Below the pieces are notes generated by a model, which was not told where the DNA came from, searched no databases, and saw only the letters and a list, made by a program, of their open reading frames with translations. Both the position numbers and the translations under genes were made by a program. A stretch of DNA of 64,000 nucleotides from Bacteroidales bacterium UBA4333 (GTDB lineage: Bacteria; Bacteroidota; Bacteroidia; Bacteroidales; Paludibacteraceae), in assembly GCA_002394335.1 (NCBI GenBank), contig DGTP01000002.1:1-64000 (forward strand). The letters run 5' to 3'. Positions 25,708 to 33,962 of the stretch are shown piece after piece; position 1 is the stretch's first letter; every line of letters starts with the position of its first letter.

Positions 25708-27188
25708 TAGAGCGTTACACCGTTCTTGAAGATCGAGATCTCGTGATAGCCGTTCTTCTCGTTGTTGGTCTTGGTGCCGTTGGCTACCTCGATCACGTAC
25801 TCTGCAAAACGCTTGGCCACCTCTTCCATCGGTTCGCCCTCTGCGATCACACCGGCGTTGAAATCAATCCAGTTCGGTTTGTTCTTCGCCAAGTTCGAGT
25901 TGGTGGAGATCTTCATCGTAGGCACATACGTACCGAAAGGCGTACCGCGACCGGTGGTGAAAAGTACCATGTGGCATCCGCAGGACGCCAAAGCCGTTGA
26001 AGCCACGAGGTCGTTACCCGGTGCAGAAAGCAGGTTCAGTCCCTTCACTTGCAGGCGCTCGCCATAAGGCATTACGCCGCGTACGAGCGACTTGCCGCAT
26101 TTCTGGGTGCAACCTAACGCTTTGTCCTCCAGCGTCGAGATACCGCCGGCTTTGTTGCCCGGCGAGGGGTTCTCGCCTACCGGCTCGCCGTGACTCAGGA
26201 AATAGTCCTTGAAGTCATTGATCAGACTGACGGTCTGGTCGAACAACTCTCTGTTGGCACAGCGGTCCATCAGGATCGTCTCCGCGCCGAACATCTCCGG
26301 CACCTCGGTCAGCACGGTTGTACCGCCTTGGGCTACCAGCCAGTCGCTCAGCATACCCAACAACGGGTTAGCCGTAATGCCGCTGAAGCCGTCCGAGCCA
26401 CCGCATTTGAGACCCACGCGCAGTTCGCTCAGAGGCACTGCCACACGCTGGTCTGTTTGGGTCTTGGCATAGAGCTCGCGCAGGATAGGCATGCAGTACT
26501 CCACCTCGTCGCCCTCGATCTTCTGGGTCACGACGAACTTCACGCGGTCCTCGTCGATCTCGCCGCAGAACTCACGGAAGACATCCGGTTGGTTATTCTC
26601 GCATCCGAGGCTCACTACGAGGATGGCACCGGCGTTCGGGTGGTGGATCATGTCACGAAGGATCTTCTTCGTGTTCTCGTGGTCGTCGCCTAACTGCGAG
26701 CAGCCGTAGTTGTGCTTGAACGCGAAGATATTATCCGCACCGGTCTCCTGACGCAGACGCTCGGCACATTTCTCAATGATGCCGTTCACGCAGCCCACGG
26801 TCGGAATAATCCACACCTCGTTACGGATACCCACCTGACCGTCTTTGCGGCGGTAGCCCATGAACGTGCGTTTCTCGTCGGGGATATTGAGCACAACCTC
26901 TTTCGGGTGGTATTCATAGCTCAGCAGTCCGGCGAGGTTGGTTTTGATATTGTTCTCGTTCATCCAACTGCCGGCTTTCTTCGCCTCTTTGGCATGTCCG
27001 ATCGGGAAACCGTACTTGATCACGTTCTCGCCCTCTGCGAGATCTTGGATGGCTATCTTGTGACCGGCAGGCACGTCCTCAAGAACCTTAATCTGCTTGC
27101 CGTCCACCTCAATAACCGCTCCGGCGGTCTGCGGTTGTATAGCCACAACCACATTGTCCGCCGGATTGATTTTAAGAATATTAGTCAT
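25707..27188 (-). CDS. uxaA: Altronate dehydratase
   Basis: Altronate dehydratase (493 residues): D-altronate to 2-keto-3-deoxygluconate in galacturonate/tagaturonate breakdown. Seen: an N-terminal SAF domain (about residues 1-90; VVVAIQPQTAGAVI) and the UxaA/GarD catalytic region with FKHNYGCSQLGDDHE, LKCGGSDGFSGITANP, and CGCHMVLFTTGRGTPFG. It is fused as a single chain, the usual Bacteroidetes form. It follows uxaB by 123 bp on the same strand, completing two consecutive steps of the pathway; uxaC, kdgK and kdgA are not in the window. Confidence 0.94.
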   Translation of the reverse strand: MTNILKINPADNVVVAIQPQTAGAVIEVDGKQIKVLEDVPAGHKIAIQDLAEGENVIKYGFPIGHAKEAKKAGSWMNENNIKTNLAGLLSYEYHPKEVVLNIPDEKRTFMGYRRKDGQVGIRNEVWIIPTVGCVNGIIEKCAERLRQETGADNIFAFKHNYGCSQLGDDHENTKKILRDMIHHPNAGAILVVSLGCENNQPDVFREFCGEIDEDRVKFVVTQKIEGDEVEYCMPILRELYAKTQTDQRVAVPLSELRVGLKCGGSDGFSGITANPLLGMLSDWLVAQGGTTVLTEVPEMFGAETILMDRCANRELFDQTVSLINDFKDYFLSHGEPVGENPSPGNKAGGISTLEDKALGCTQKCGKSLVRGVMPYGERLQVKGLNLLSAPGNDLVASTALASCGCHMVLFTTGRGTPFGTYVPTMKISTNSNLAKNKPNWIDFNAGVIAEGEPMEEVAKRFAEYVIEVANGTKTNNEKNGYHEISIFKNGVTL

Positions 27189-27311
27189 AAAATTTACGAT
27201 TTAGCGATGTACGATGTACGATTTATTTACGAGGGTCCGCTTTGCGGGTTATGTACGATTGTTCTTTCGTCCTTCAATTCCTTCGTACATCGTACATCCG
27301 TCCTTCGTACT
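27189..27311. repeat. GTACGAT word array with facing complement
   Basis: The uxaB-uxaA spacer is made of ACGATGT/GTACGATTT words (27195-27225), a small CCGC-ttt-GCGG hairpin (27238-27248), then the complementary words CGTACATCGTACATC and CCTTCGTAC (27285-27310). The two halves could pair into a long imperfect stem. No promoter motif is seen here, so uxaA probably depends on uxaB transcription. Confidence 0.7.
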
Positions 27312-28847
27312 TTAAAACAGGCTTTTAATCTTAGCAATCACGTCATCTACCTTGTCGGCAGCGAGCATGAGCTGAACGGTCTTGAGCATACCGACAGACT
27401 CGATGGAGTTGAGGTACAGTTCTACAAGGTCGGTCAGACCCGGGATCTTGTTGAGGTCCTCTTTGCTCTCTTTCCAGATAACATCGGTTGCGCCTAGCAC
27501 TCCTTCTGCCACCTTGCGGGTGTCGCCCGTTGCCCAGAGCTCTTTCAAGAGGTCCATGATCTCCTGTGCGTCGTTCGGCTGGATCGGAGCGCCGTCCTCG
27601 CGAACACCGCCCTTGTAGTACTCGATGATAGCCGCCAGACCGAGAACCAAGCCCTTAGGAAGCTCGCCCTTGCGCTCCAGATAAACCTTCAGACCCGGCA
27701 GGTCGCGTGTCTCGAATTTCGGGAACGAGTTCAGCATGATAGAGGTCACCTGGTGATCTACGTACGGGTTGTTGAAACGCTCCAGTACGCTCTCGCCGTA
27801 AGCCTTCAGTTCCTCCTTCGGCAGGTTCAAAGTCTCCAAGAGCTCATCGAACATTACCTTGTGGATGTATTTGCCGAGCACCTCGTGGTTGCAAGCGTCG
27901 CGAACGATGTTCACGCCGCTCAGGTAGGTTACCGGTGAAAGCACGGTGTGCGGGCCGTTCAGCAGCGTTACCTTACGCTCGTGGTACGGTTTCTCGCTCT
28001 CGGCGATCAGCACGTTCAGACCGGCTTTGTTAGCCGGGAACTCTGCCTCCAGCTCCTCGATCGACATGTTCTCCGGTTTCTCGATTACCCAGAGGTGGAA
28101 AATCTCGGCTTGCACAACGAGGTTGTCGTTGTAGCCCACTTTCTCCTGGATCTCGGCGATGTCTTTGCGCGGGAAGCCCGGAACGATACGGTCAACGAGC
28201 GTTGCGCAGACATAGTTGTATTTCTCGAACCACTCCTTGAAGCCCTCGTAGTCAGCTCCGAAATCGTCTTTCCACAGCTCGATATACTTGCGGATGCAGT
28301 CTTTGAGGTGGTGTCCGTTGAGGAAGATCAGCTCGCACGGCATGAAGATAAGGCCCTTCGTAGGATCGCCGTTGAAGGTCTTATAGCGGCGGAACAACAG
28401 CTGAACCAGCTTGCCCGGATACGAACTTGCCGGAGCGTCGGTGAACTTGCAGCTGTCATCGAAAGTAATACCTGCCTCGGTGGTGTTGGAGATGACGAAA
28501 CGGATCTCCGGCTGCTCTGCGAGCGCCATGAATGCCCAGTTCTGGGTGTACGGGTTCAGCGCGCGGCTGATCACGTCGATACGCTCCAGGCTGTTCACAG
28601 CCTTGCCGTCCAGACGGCCCTGCAGATTAACGTGATACAAGCAGTCCTGACCGTTGAGCCACTCTACCATACCTTTCTCGATCGGTTGAACAACAGCTAC
28701 CGAACCGTTGAAGTTGGTCTTTGCGTTCATGTTCCAAACGATCCAGTCCACGAATGCGCGGAGGAAGTTACCTTCACCAAACTGGATAATCTTCTCGGGA
28801 GCGACACTCTTCGGCGCGGTCCACTTGTTCAATGCTTTTTTTGCCAT
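27312..28847 (-). CDS. uxaB: Tagaturonate reductase (altronate oxidoreductase)
   Basis: Member of the polyol/mannitol dehydrogenase family (511 residues), most likely tagaturonate reductase: tagaturonate + NADH to altronate. Seen: the N-terminal IIQFGEGNFLRAFVDWIV dinucleotide-binding region, PCELIFLNGHHLKDCI, TLVDRIVPGFPR, and the K-x5-N-x2-H-type segment LLNGPHTVLSPVTYLSG of the family. The pairing with uxaA supports altronate rather than mannitol or fructuronate, but uxuB-type activity cannot be excluded by reading. It has its own promoter at 28961-28992, giving a leader of about 105 nt. Confidence 0.9.
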   Translation of the reverse strand: MAKKALNKWTAPKSVAPEKIIQFGEGNFLRAFVDWIVWNMNAKTNFNGSVAVVQPIEKGMVEWLNGQDCLYHVNLQGRLDGKAVNSLERIDVISRALNPYTQNWAFMALAEQPEIRFVISNTTEAGITFDDSCKFTDAPASSYPGKLVQLLFRRYKTFNGDPTKGLIFMPCELIFLNGHHLKDCIRKYIELWKDDFGADYEGFKEWFEKYNYVCATLVDRIVPGFPRKDIAEIQEKVGYNDNLVVQAEIFHLWVIEKPENMSIEELEAEFPANKAGLNVLIAESEKPYHERKVTLLNGPHTVLSPVTYLSGVNIVRDACNHEVLGKYIHKVMFDELLETLNLPKEELKAYGESVLERFNNPYVDHQVTSIMLNSFPKFETRDLPGLKVYLERKGELPKGLVLGLAAIIEYYKGGVREDGAPIQPNDAQEIMDLLKELWATGDTRKVAEGVLGATDVIWKESKEDLNKIPGLTDLVELYLNSIESVGMLKTVQLMLAADKVDDVIAKIKSLF

Positions 28848-28884
28848 AGTTTTTAAGTATTAAATGATTTTAATTTGTTTATTT

Positions 28885-28950
28885 CATACCCTGTAGCCGA
28901 TAATCCATAACCCATAACCTCTCCCCCATAACCCGTAACCTCATCCCTTC
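28885..28950. repeat. CCATAACC word repeat in the uxaB leader
   Basis: Degenerate tandem CCATAACC/CCCGTAACC words in the 5' leader region of uxaB. The related word GGGTTACGGG occurs inside the CCA-adding enzyme gene at 10660-10682. Confidence 0.65.
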
Positions 28951-28960
28951 AAATCGCCTG

Positions 28961-29002
28961 CAAAGTTACGAAAAAAAAATGACATACGCAAGCGCGTATG
29001 CC
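28961..29002 (-). promoter_or_regulatory. uxaB promoter fused to a terminator-like hairpin
   Basis: Minus strand: stem GGCATACGC (29002-28994), loop GCTT, stem GCGTATGTC (28989-28981), then ATTTTTTTTT (28980-28971). The -33 CTTG (28992-28989) lies in the loop and arm, followed by a 20-bp spacer and -7 TAACTTTG (28968-28961). The hairpin has the form of an intrinsic terminator for anything read from upstream. Confidence 0.8.
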
Positions 29003-29006
29003 AAAT

Positions 29007-29312
29007 TTATACATTATTCGTCAATTTTTGCCCATTACGGCAGATTATCGAGGAAAATATCCGCCTCTGCGAACTCGCTCCAGTCGGCGTTTCCGGCATT
29101 TCCGCCATAGACATCCACTCATGCTTGCTCCGCAACCATTGTAACGCCTCGTTCGTGGCGATCTTGAAGACCCAGACGCGTTCTTGTTCCGCGCTGCGCA
29201 GCTGTGCAAGGTGCAGGTGTATCTGGAGGAAAGTGTTTTGCAGAACATCTTGCGCATCGTCGTGACTGACCACCATGCGCCGGATATGCCAATAGAGCGG
29301 TTCTTGGTACAA
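29007..29312 (-). pseudogene. Truncated ECF sigma factor remnant
   Basis: A 101-codon open stretch whose first 65 or so residues match region 2 of extracytoplasmic-function sigma factors: EPLYWHIRRMVVSHDDAQDVLQNTFLQIHLHLAQLR then WVFKIATNEALQWLR (-10 recognition helix). The frame then breaks near 29095: continuing in the neighbouring frame gives DWSEFAEADIFLDNLP before a stop, as expected for the region 2-4 linker. Region 4 is missing, as are the first residues of region 2. I read it as a decayed gene cut off next to the uxaB promoter. Confidence 0.75.
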
Positions 29313-29415
29313 CCCTATTCACAAAGGACGCAAAGGAAACAAAGGTGCGCGTTTACAAAAAATGATATGAGACTATGGGATTTTGGGACTTTAAACGAAA
29401 CAGACGAAGAAAGAA

Positions 29416-29444
29416 CCTGCCTGCTCGGTGGTGGAGCAGGCAGG
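29416..29444 (-). terminator. Terminator of the BspA-type gene
   Basis: Minus strand: 11-bp perfect stem CCTGCCTGCTC (29444-29434) and GAGCAGGCAGG (29426-29416) with a 7-nt loop, followed by TTCTTTCTT. It lies about 47 bp after the stop of the leucine-rich-repeat gene. Between them a GATCTATCG word is repeated. Confidence 0.75.
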
Positions 29445-29490
29445 AGTTCCGATAGATCGGGTTTTCGGGTTATCGATAGATCGAAAGGGG

Positions 29491-32187
29491 TTATTTTACC
29501 TCTTGACCTTGGAGAGTATAGGTCTTGTTTCCACGGAGAATGTAAATCTTATCATTATTAATAACCTTTTTTACCGGGTCGGTTGCATATACATCATCGA
29601 TTCCCTGGCTTTGAATGAACAATGCCGTATATTCTGCATCACTGGTGACAATTATTGTTCGAGGATTATCCTTAACGCTATCTGACCATTGGTCAAAGGT
29701 ATATCCTTCAGCAGGAATGGCTTTAATCTCAATTTCAGTTCCGTAAGCATAAATTCCTGCACCCTCCACTTCTCCGTTAATAGCACTAGTTGTGATAGAA
29801 TACATATTCACTTCACCATTGAAAGTAGCACGGTATGTAGCATCGCAAGTAACGGCAACTACATTCGGTATCCAACCGGCAAAGGTGTAAGTGTACTCTG
29901 CAGTATTCTCTTTAATCGGATCAGCATGTGTCGGTACAACACCATACTCAACGGTAGTTTGATCGATCAACGAGCCATCCTCGTTCAGCCAAGTAATAGA
30001 ATAACTATTTTTGGTAGCGTTAAAAGTTGCTTTATACGTTGCATCACCTATTACTGCTACTATCTCCGGTATCCAACCGGCGAAGGTGTATGTATATTCT
30101 GCCGTAGCAGCTTTAGTAGGAAATTCCGGAGCAATAGGCATCTGACCATATCCGTATTGTTGTGCAGAAATCACAGTGCTATCATCATTCATGAAGGTAA
30201 TCACGTATATATTTGGCGCAAACTCAGCTGTAAATGAGGTATCTTGTGAGAGGATTATTGTACGCGGATTGTCGGTGTTTCCGTCTGACCATTGGACAAA
30301 GTGATAGCCCTCATTAGCTGTTGCCGATATGGTTAACTCTGTTAGATATTCATAATTACCATTAGTTGCTTGTACACTTCCATAATTTTCGTTACAGCTG
30401 GCACTAAAGGAATAGATATTAGGAGCGAACTCCGCTGAGAAAACCGTGTCTTTTGTGAGCTCAATTGAACGAGGGTTTTCTGTGTTTCCGTCTGACCATT
30501 GGACAAAATGGTAGCCATAGTCTGGAATGGCTATTACTTCCATCTCATCACATTGATTTTGCGGAACACTGACACTGCCATTAGTGGCTATTGTAGTAAC
30601 AGTATATGGTAGAGGCTTATATTTAAGACGATTTTCTTGCCGTAGATTGTCATTCCATGTTTGCTGCATCCATGCTAAACCTCCACATGGCACATAAATA
30701 TCAGTCAAATTGATGCAGCCACGAAGAGCATCATCAGGAATAACTATGTAAATATAGAGAAGTTCAATATAGGTCAAGCTGCTGCAATCACGGAAAGCCC
30801 AATCTCCAATGCTTCTGATGCTGTTAGGAATAGTGATCGAGGTCAAACTGCTACAACCAGAGAAAGCTGAATACCCAATTTTCGAGACACTCTCGCCAAT
30901 AGTGATAGAGGTCAAACTAGTGCAATTTTCGAAAGCTGAATTCCCAATTTCCGAGACACTTTCGCCAATAGTGACAGAGGTCAAACTGCTGCAACCACGA
31001 AAAGCATTATAGTCAATGTATGTGACGCTATTGGGTATAGTGATAGAGGTCAAACTACTGCAACTTTCGAAAGTCCAATATTTAATGTTTTTGATGCTAT
31101 CGGGAAGAGTGATAGAGGTCAAACTACTGCAACCAGAGAAAGCAGTTCCTCCAATGCTTGTGACGCTATTTGGTATAGTGACCGAGGTCAAACTGCTGCA
31201 ACCATAGAAAGCGCCTCCTCCTATACTTGTGACGCCATTTGGTATAGTGACCGAGGTCAAACTACTGCAACCAGAGAAAGCGCCTGCTTCTATACTTGTG
31301 ACGTTATTGGGAATCGTTACAGAGCTCAAACTACTGCAACCTTGAAAAGCATAAGTTCCAATGCTTGTGACGCTATTTGGTATAGTGACCGAGGTCAAAC
31401 TGCTGCAACCATAGAAAGCGCCTCCTCCTATACTTGTGACGCTATTGGGAATCGTTATAGAGGCCAATACGCTCATATCGTAACATAAGTAAGCAGGCAC
31501 ATGCTCTACTTTTTCTCCAAAAGTAAATGAGGTGACCGAATTTGGGAATGGTGCATCTGGAATAATAAAATTGACACAATGAATGGCATTCCAAACAACA
31601 GAGGTCAAACTAGTGCAACTTTCGAAAGCTGATTTCCCAATTTCCGAGACACTTTCGCCAATAGTGACCGAGGTCAAACTGGTGCAACCTTTGAAAGTAT
31701 ATTCTCCAATGTATGTAACTCTGTTGGGTATAGTGATAGAGGTCAAACCAGTGCAACCATAAAAAGCATAATCTCCAATGCTCATGACGCTATTGGGAAT
31801 CGTTACAGAGGTCAAACTGGTGCAACCACGGAATGCATTATTGTCAATGTTTGTGACGTTGTTTGGAATAGAGATAGAGAGCAAACTGCTGCAGCCATAG
31901 AAAGCAGAAATTCCAATGTTTGTGACGCTGTTGGGAATAGTGATCGAGGTCAAACTGGTGCAACCCAAGAAAGCAGCATCACCTATGCCCACAACGCGAT
32001 ATGTTATTACTGTTTTTACTGTTTCGGGAATAATTATTGCTCCCTTCGCATTTGTATTTTTGCCGACCTCGACACTATCACCACCTAATGTGGTGTAACA
32101 GATGCCATCAATGGTAAAGTCATAACCAGCAAAGAGTCGCAGCGTTGCCATTAACGCAATACAAAGAGTAAAAAGTCTTGTTTTCAT
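29491..32187 (-). CDS. BspA-type leucine-rich-repeat surface protein
   Basis: A secreted 898-residue protein. Signal peptide at 1-20 (ends FAGYD), then about 20 copies of a 23-residue BspA/LRR_5 repeat (consensus GxxAFxGCSSLTSVTIPNSVTSI, residues about 60-500), then four or five repeats of the InlB B-repeat/Listeria-Bacteroides type (VTIATNGSV..., YTYTFAGWIPEIVAV, about 530-855). The last 30 residues match a tail shared with three other exported proteins here (NDKIYI...TYTLQG). BspA-like proteins bind host matrix or other bacteria; an adhesin role is inferred. The start overlaps the stop of the P-loop gene (ATGA). An exact 85-bp repeat inside the LRR region (31151-31235 and 31358-31442) could delete or duplicate three LRR units. 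Confidence 0.9.
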   Translation of the reverse strand: MKTRLFTLCIALMATLRLFAGYDFTIDGICYTTLGGDSVEVGKNTNAKGAIIIPETVKTVITYRVVGIGDAAFLGCTSLTSITIPNSVTNIGISAFYGCSSLLSISIPNNVTNIDNNAFRGCTSLTSVTIPNSVMSIGDYAFYGCTGLTSITIPNRVTYIGEYTFKGCTSLTSVTIGESVSEIGKSAFESCTSLTSVVWNAIHCVNFIIPDAPFPNSVTSFTFGEKVEHVPAYLCYDMSVLASITIPNSVTSIGGGAFYGCSSLTSVTIPNSVTSIGTYAFQGCSSLSSVTIPNNVTSIEAGAFSGCSSLTSVTIPNGVTSIGGGAFYGCSSLTSVTIPNSVTSIGGTAFSGCSSLTSITLPDSIKNIKYWTFESCSSLTSITIPNSVTYIDYNAFRGCSSLTSVTIGESVSEIGNSAFENCTSLTSITIGESVSKIGYSAFSGCSSLTSITIPNSIRSIGDWAFRDCSSLTYIELLYIYIVIPDDALRGCINLTDIYVPCGGLAWMQQTWNDNLRQENRLKYKPLPYTVTTIATNGSVSVPQNQCDEMEVIAIPDYGYHFVQWSDGNTENPRSIELTKDTVFSAEFAPNIYSFSASCNENYGSVQATNGNYEYLTELTISATANEGYHFVQWSDGNTDNPRTIILSQDTSFTAEFAPNIYVITFMNDDSTVISAQQYGYGQMPIAPEFPTKAATAEYTYTFAGWIPEIVAVIGDATYKATFNATKNSYSITWLNEDGSLIDQTTVEYGVVPTHADPIKENTAEYTYTFAGWIPNVVAVTCDATYRATFNGEVNMYSITTSAINGEVEGAGIYAYGTEIEIKAIPAEGYTFDQWSDSVKDNPRTIIVTSDAEYTALFIQSQGIDDVYATDPVKKVINNDKIYILRGNKTYTLQGQEVK
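31151..31442 (-). repeat. Exact 85-bp repeat inside the LRR region
   Basis: 31151-31235 and 31358-31442 are identical and 207 bp apart, exactly three 69-bp LRR units. Recombination between them would keep the frame and change the repeat number of the surface protein. Confidence 0.9.
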
Positions 32188-32690
32188 ACAAGTTGTCTAT
32201 AATCAGTTTGAACTAAAATGTAATTTGCTATTCTATCCGCCACAGGACGTTTGCTGTTCACAATATCCATTGGATGAGTAAGCGACATGTTGGGTGCTTC
32301 TACCCAGAACTCCTTTGTGTAGTCCTTTGAATATTTCTCCATCAACATACGGCGGGACGAACCTGCGCGGTTATATGAACGAAGGCAGGTGACAATAAAA
32401 TCAACTTCCGAATATACGGATTCAACATCGTCCTCCAGCCATTCGTCTATATCTCCAGCACTAATAATTGCCACCGTATAGCCATATATATGGAGTACAG
32501 CTTTGAAATCATCTGGAAAGTTGTCGTACGGTGGAATCTTATATACTATTTCCCCGTGGTTCTCCACTTGTGCACCGCCAATAAGCATTTGCGTTGCATC
32601 AGAATAAGGTAGCAGGCGTTGATAGACACACCATGCCGTTGTTGTTTTGCCGGAGTTCTGCGTACCGGCGATAATAACAAATTCTTTCAT
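32184..32690 (-). CDS. P-loop NTPase of unknown function
   Basis: A 168-residue cytoplasmic protein with a Walker A motif, GTQNSGKTTT (residues 9-18), near the N-terminus. A Walker-B-like segment with acidic residues (VDFIVTCLRS, about 108) follows, then RRMLMEKYSKDY. It resembles small single-domain ATP/GTP-binding proteins and I cannot name a family. It overlaps the BspA-type gene by 4 nt, so the two are translationally coupled. I see no promoter of the common type upstream; the 129-bp inverted repeat at 32764-32892 lies 74 bp before its start. Confidence 0.7.
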   Translation of the reverse strand: MKEFVIIAGTQNSGKTTTAWCVYQRLLPYSDATQMLIGGAQVENHGEIVYKIPPYDNFPDDFKAVLHIYGYTVAIISAGDIDEWLEDDVESVYSEVDFIVTCLRSYNRAGSSRRMLMEKYSKDYTKEFWVEAPNMSLTHPMDIVNSKRPVADRIANYILVQTDYRQLV

Positions 32691-32763
32691 ATACGATTAT
32701 GTTTTAGATGGTTTATATTTCAATATAGACATAATAAAAGCGCGGTACTTCGTATCGCTTCCA

Positions 32764-32892
32764 TTGGTACCTTGGGATTTCTGGACTACCCGTACAAACC
32801 AATATCTGCTGAACAAAGCCCACGCTGTCAACGTGAGCATCGTGCTTTGTTCTCGGTTTGTACTCTTAAAGTGTCCAGTTTCAAGGTACCAA
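32764..32892. repeat. 129-bp interrupted inverted repeat
   Basis: A nested set of arms in mirrored order: TTGGTACCTTG (32764-32774) with CAAGGTACCAA (32882-32892); TGGAC (32782) with GTCCA (32873); GTACAAACC (32792-32800) with GGTTTGTAC (32855-32863); GAACAAAGC (32811-32819) with GCTTTGTTC (32844-32852); and CACG with CGTG around the centre. The arms line up as one long, bulged hairpin, either a structured RNA or a miniature element. The rest of 32691-33040 shows no gene. Confidence 0.8.
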
Positions 32893-33040
32893 GTTTCAGC
32901 GCAACGCTATTATTTATGTATGTTGTTTGTCTGTTGTTTTATGCCATAGGCGGTATTTTTTTTGTTTAGTGTCGTTTTTTATCGGTCAAGATTGGCCGAT
33001 ACATTGCTCCATCTTTTACGTCTCGGAGAGGGGACGGTAT

Positions 33041-33253
33041 TTATTTCTTGTAGCCGAATTCAATCAATAGTTCGTCAGCGAGATATTCGTCACTAAAACA
33101 ATGCATGTCCGCAACTCCGTTGCTGATGAGGTCATACGTCGTGGAGTCGTAGAACTTGCCCAATGCCTCTTCGTAGGAAAGTCCCGCCTGCTCGGCAAAT
33201 AACTTCACGATACGGGCATATTTACGTTGTAATATGGCAGGGTTAGCTTGCAT
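33041..33253 (-). CDS. DUF3791-like small protein (third gene of module)
   Basis: A 70-residue helical protein starting at the ATG at 33253 (MQANPAILQRKYARIVKLFA). Seen: the pattern RKYARIVKLFAEQAGLSYEEAL then FYDSTTYDLISNGVADMHCFSDEYLADELL, which I associate with the DUF3791-type proteins that accompany DUF3990. The upstream in-frame codons would overlap DUF3990 by 100 bp, so the internal start is chosen (11-nt overlap). Possible antitoxin or cofactor of the DUF3990 protein; function is inference. Confidence 0.75.
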   Translation of the reverse strand: MQANPAILQRKYARIVKLFAEQAGLSYEEALGKFYDSTTYDLISNGVADMHCFSDEYLADELLIEFGYKK

Positions 33254-33722
33254 AGTTGAGTCTCTGTGAAGATTTGAAATGAAGATATTTGTCCAATACT
33301 GCTTGCGAGGTAATACAAATCTGATGATTCGGCTTTTTCTCACGCAATTCGCCTAAAGCTTGCTCTCGCGTATAAATGCCTGTGAAATAGAGATCTATCG
33401 TGTCGAACACCTGATCGTCGGCAATACCTCCTTCAATAATATCATACTGCTCGTGCGGCAGACCTTTTCGGCAAGCGGTTATATAATCCAGCCACTCACC
33501 ATCATAGGCAGAAAAGACTTTACGGGTACATCCCGAGCATTCCTCGAACTCATAGATATTCATAATAGCCTTCTGACCGCGTCTGATAAAACGCTCGCCA
33601 TAACGCTCTGCCTGCGCACGCAAAGGAGTAAGGTAAAAGCCCACTCCGAAATCGAGACGAGGACGAGAATGTAGCAAGTCCGGGTGAGGAATTTCCGTAT
33701 AGGACGTGTGATAAAGAATCAT
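33243..33722 (-). CDS. DUF3990 protein, ADP-ribosyltransferase-like
   Basis: A 159-residue cytoplasmic protein of the DUF3990 family. Seen: LYHTSYTEIPHPDL at the N-terminus, with a His in the position of the first ADP-ribosyltransferase motif, RPRLDFGVGFYLTPLRAQA with the G-x-G-F-Y segment of the second, and the family-typical YDIIEGGIADDQVFDTIDLYFTG and HQICITSQAVLDKYL. The fold and NAD chemistry are inferred from this resemblance. Its start overlaps the stop of the first small gene by 4 nt and its end overlaps the third gene by 11 nt, so all three are one coupled operon. A toxin role is likely but unproven here. Confidence 0.85.
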   Translation of the reverse strand: MILYHTSYTEIPHPDLLHSRPRLDFGVGFYLTPLRAQAERYGERFIRRGQKAIMNIYEFEECSGCTRKVFSAYDGEWLDYITACRKGLPHEQYDIIEGGIADDQVFDTIDLYFTGIYTREQALGELREKKPNHQICITSQAVLDKYLHFKSSQRLNYAS

Positions 33723-33934
33723 AGTTTGACTCCTTTCTGCTGCATGAGAGATACTAAATCATCCACTATATATTCCTTGGAAAAACTATGCAGTACATCG
33801 TAGCAAGGCACAATATAACCGTCTATCATACCTGCATTCTGCATAGCGTGATAAACGTCTTTTGCACTCTTGTTCAAAAACGATGCTACGTTATTGACGC
33901 AAAAGATAGTGAAATTCAGTATTTTAAAGTCCAT
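33719..33934 (-). CDS. DUF3791 small protein (first gene of module)
   Basis: A 71-residue helical protein with the DUF3791 pattern: FTIFCVNNVASFLNKSAKDVYHAMQNAGMIDGYI followed by YDVLHSFSKEYIVDDLVSLM. The ATG at 33934 is chosen because the -7 box at 33963-33970 leaves only about 5 nt of leader for the alternative ATG at 33952. Its stop overlaps the DUF3990 start (ATGA). It is the first gene of the module and has a dedicated promoter; small-gene-first order is typical of antitoxins, so that role is inferred. Confidence 0.8.
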   Translation of the reverse strand: MDFKILNFTIFCVNNVASFLNKSAKDVYHAMQNAGMIDGYIVPCYDVLHSFSKEYIVDDLVSLMQQKGVKL

Positions 33935-33962
33935 ATAACTAACTCTTTGCAACTTTCGGCTG

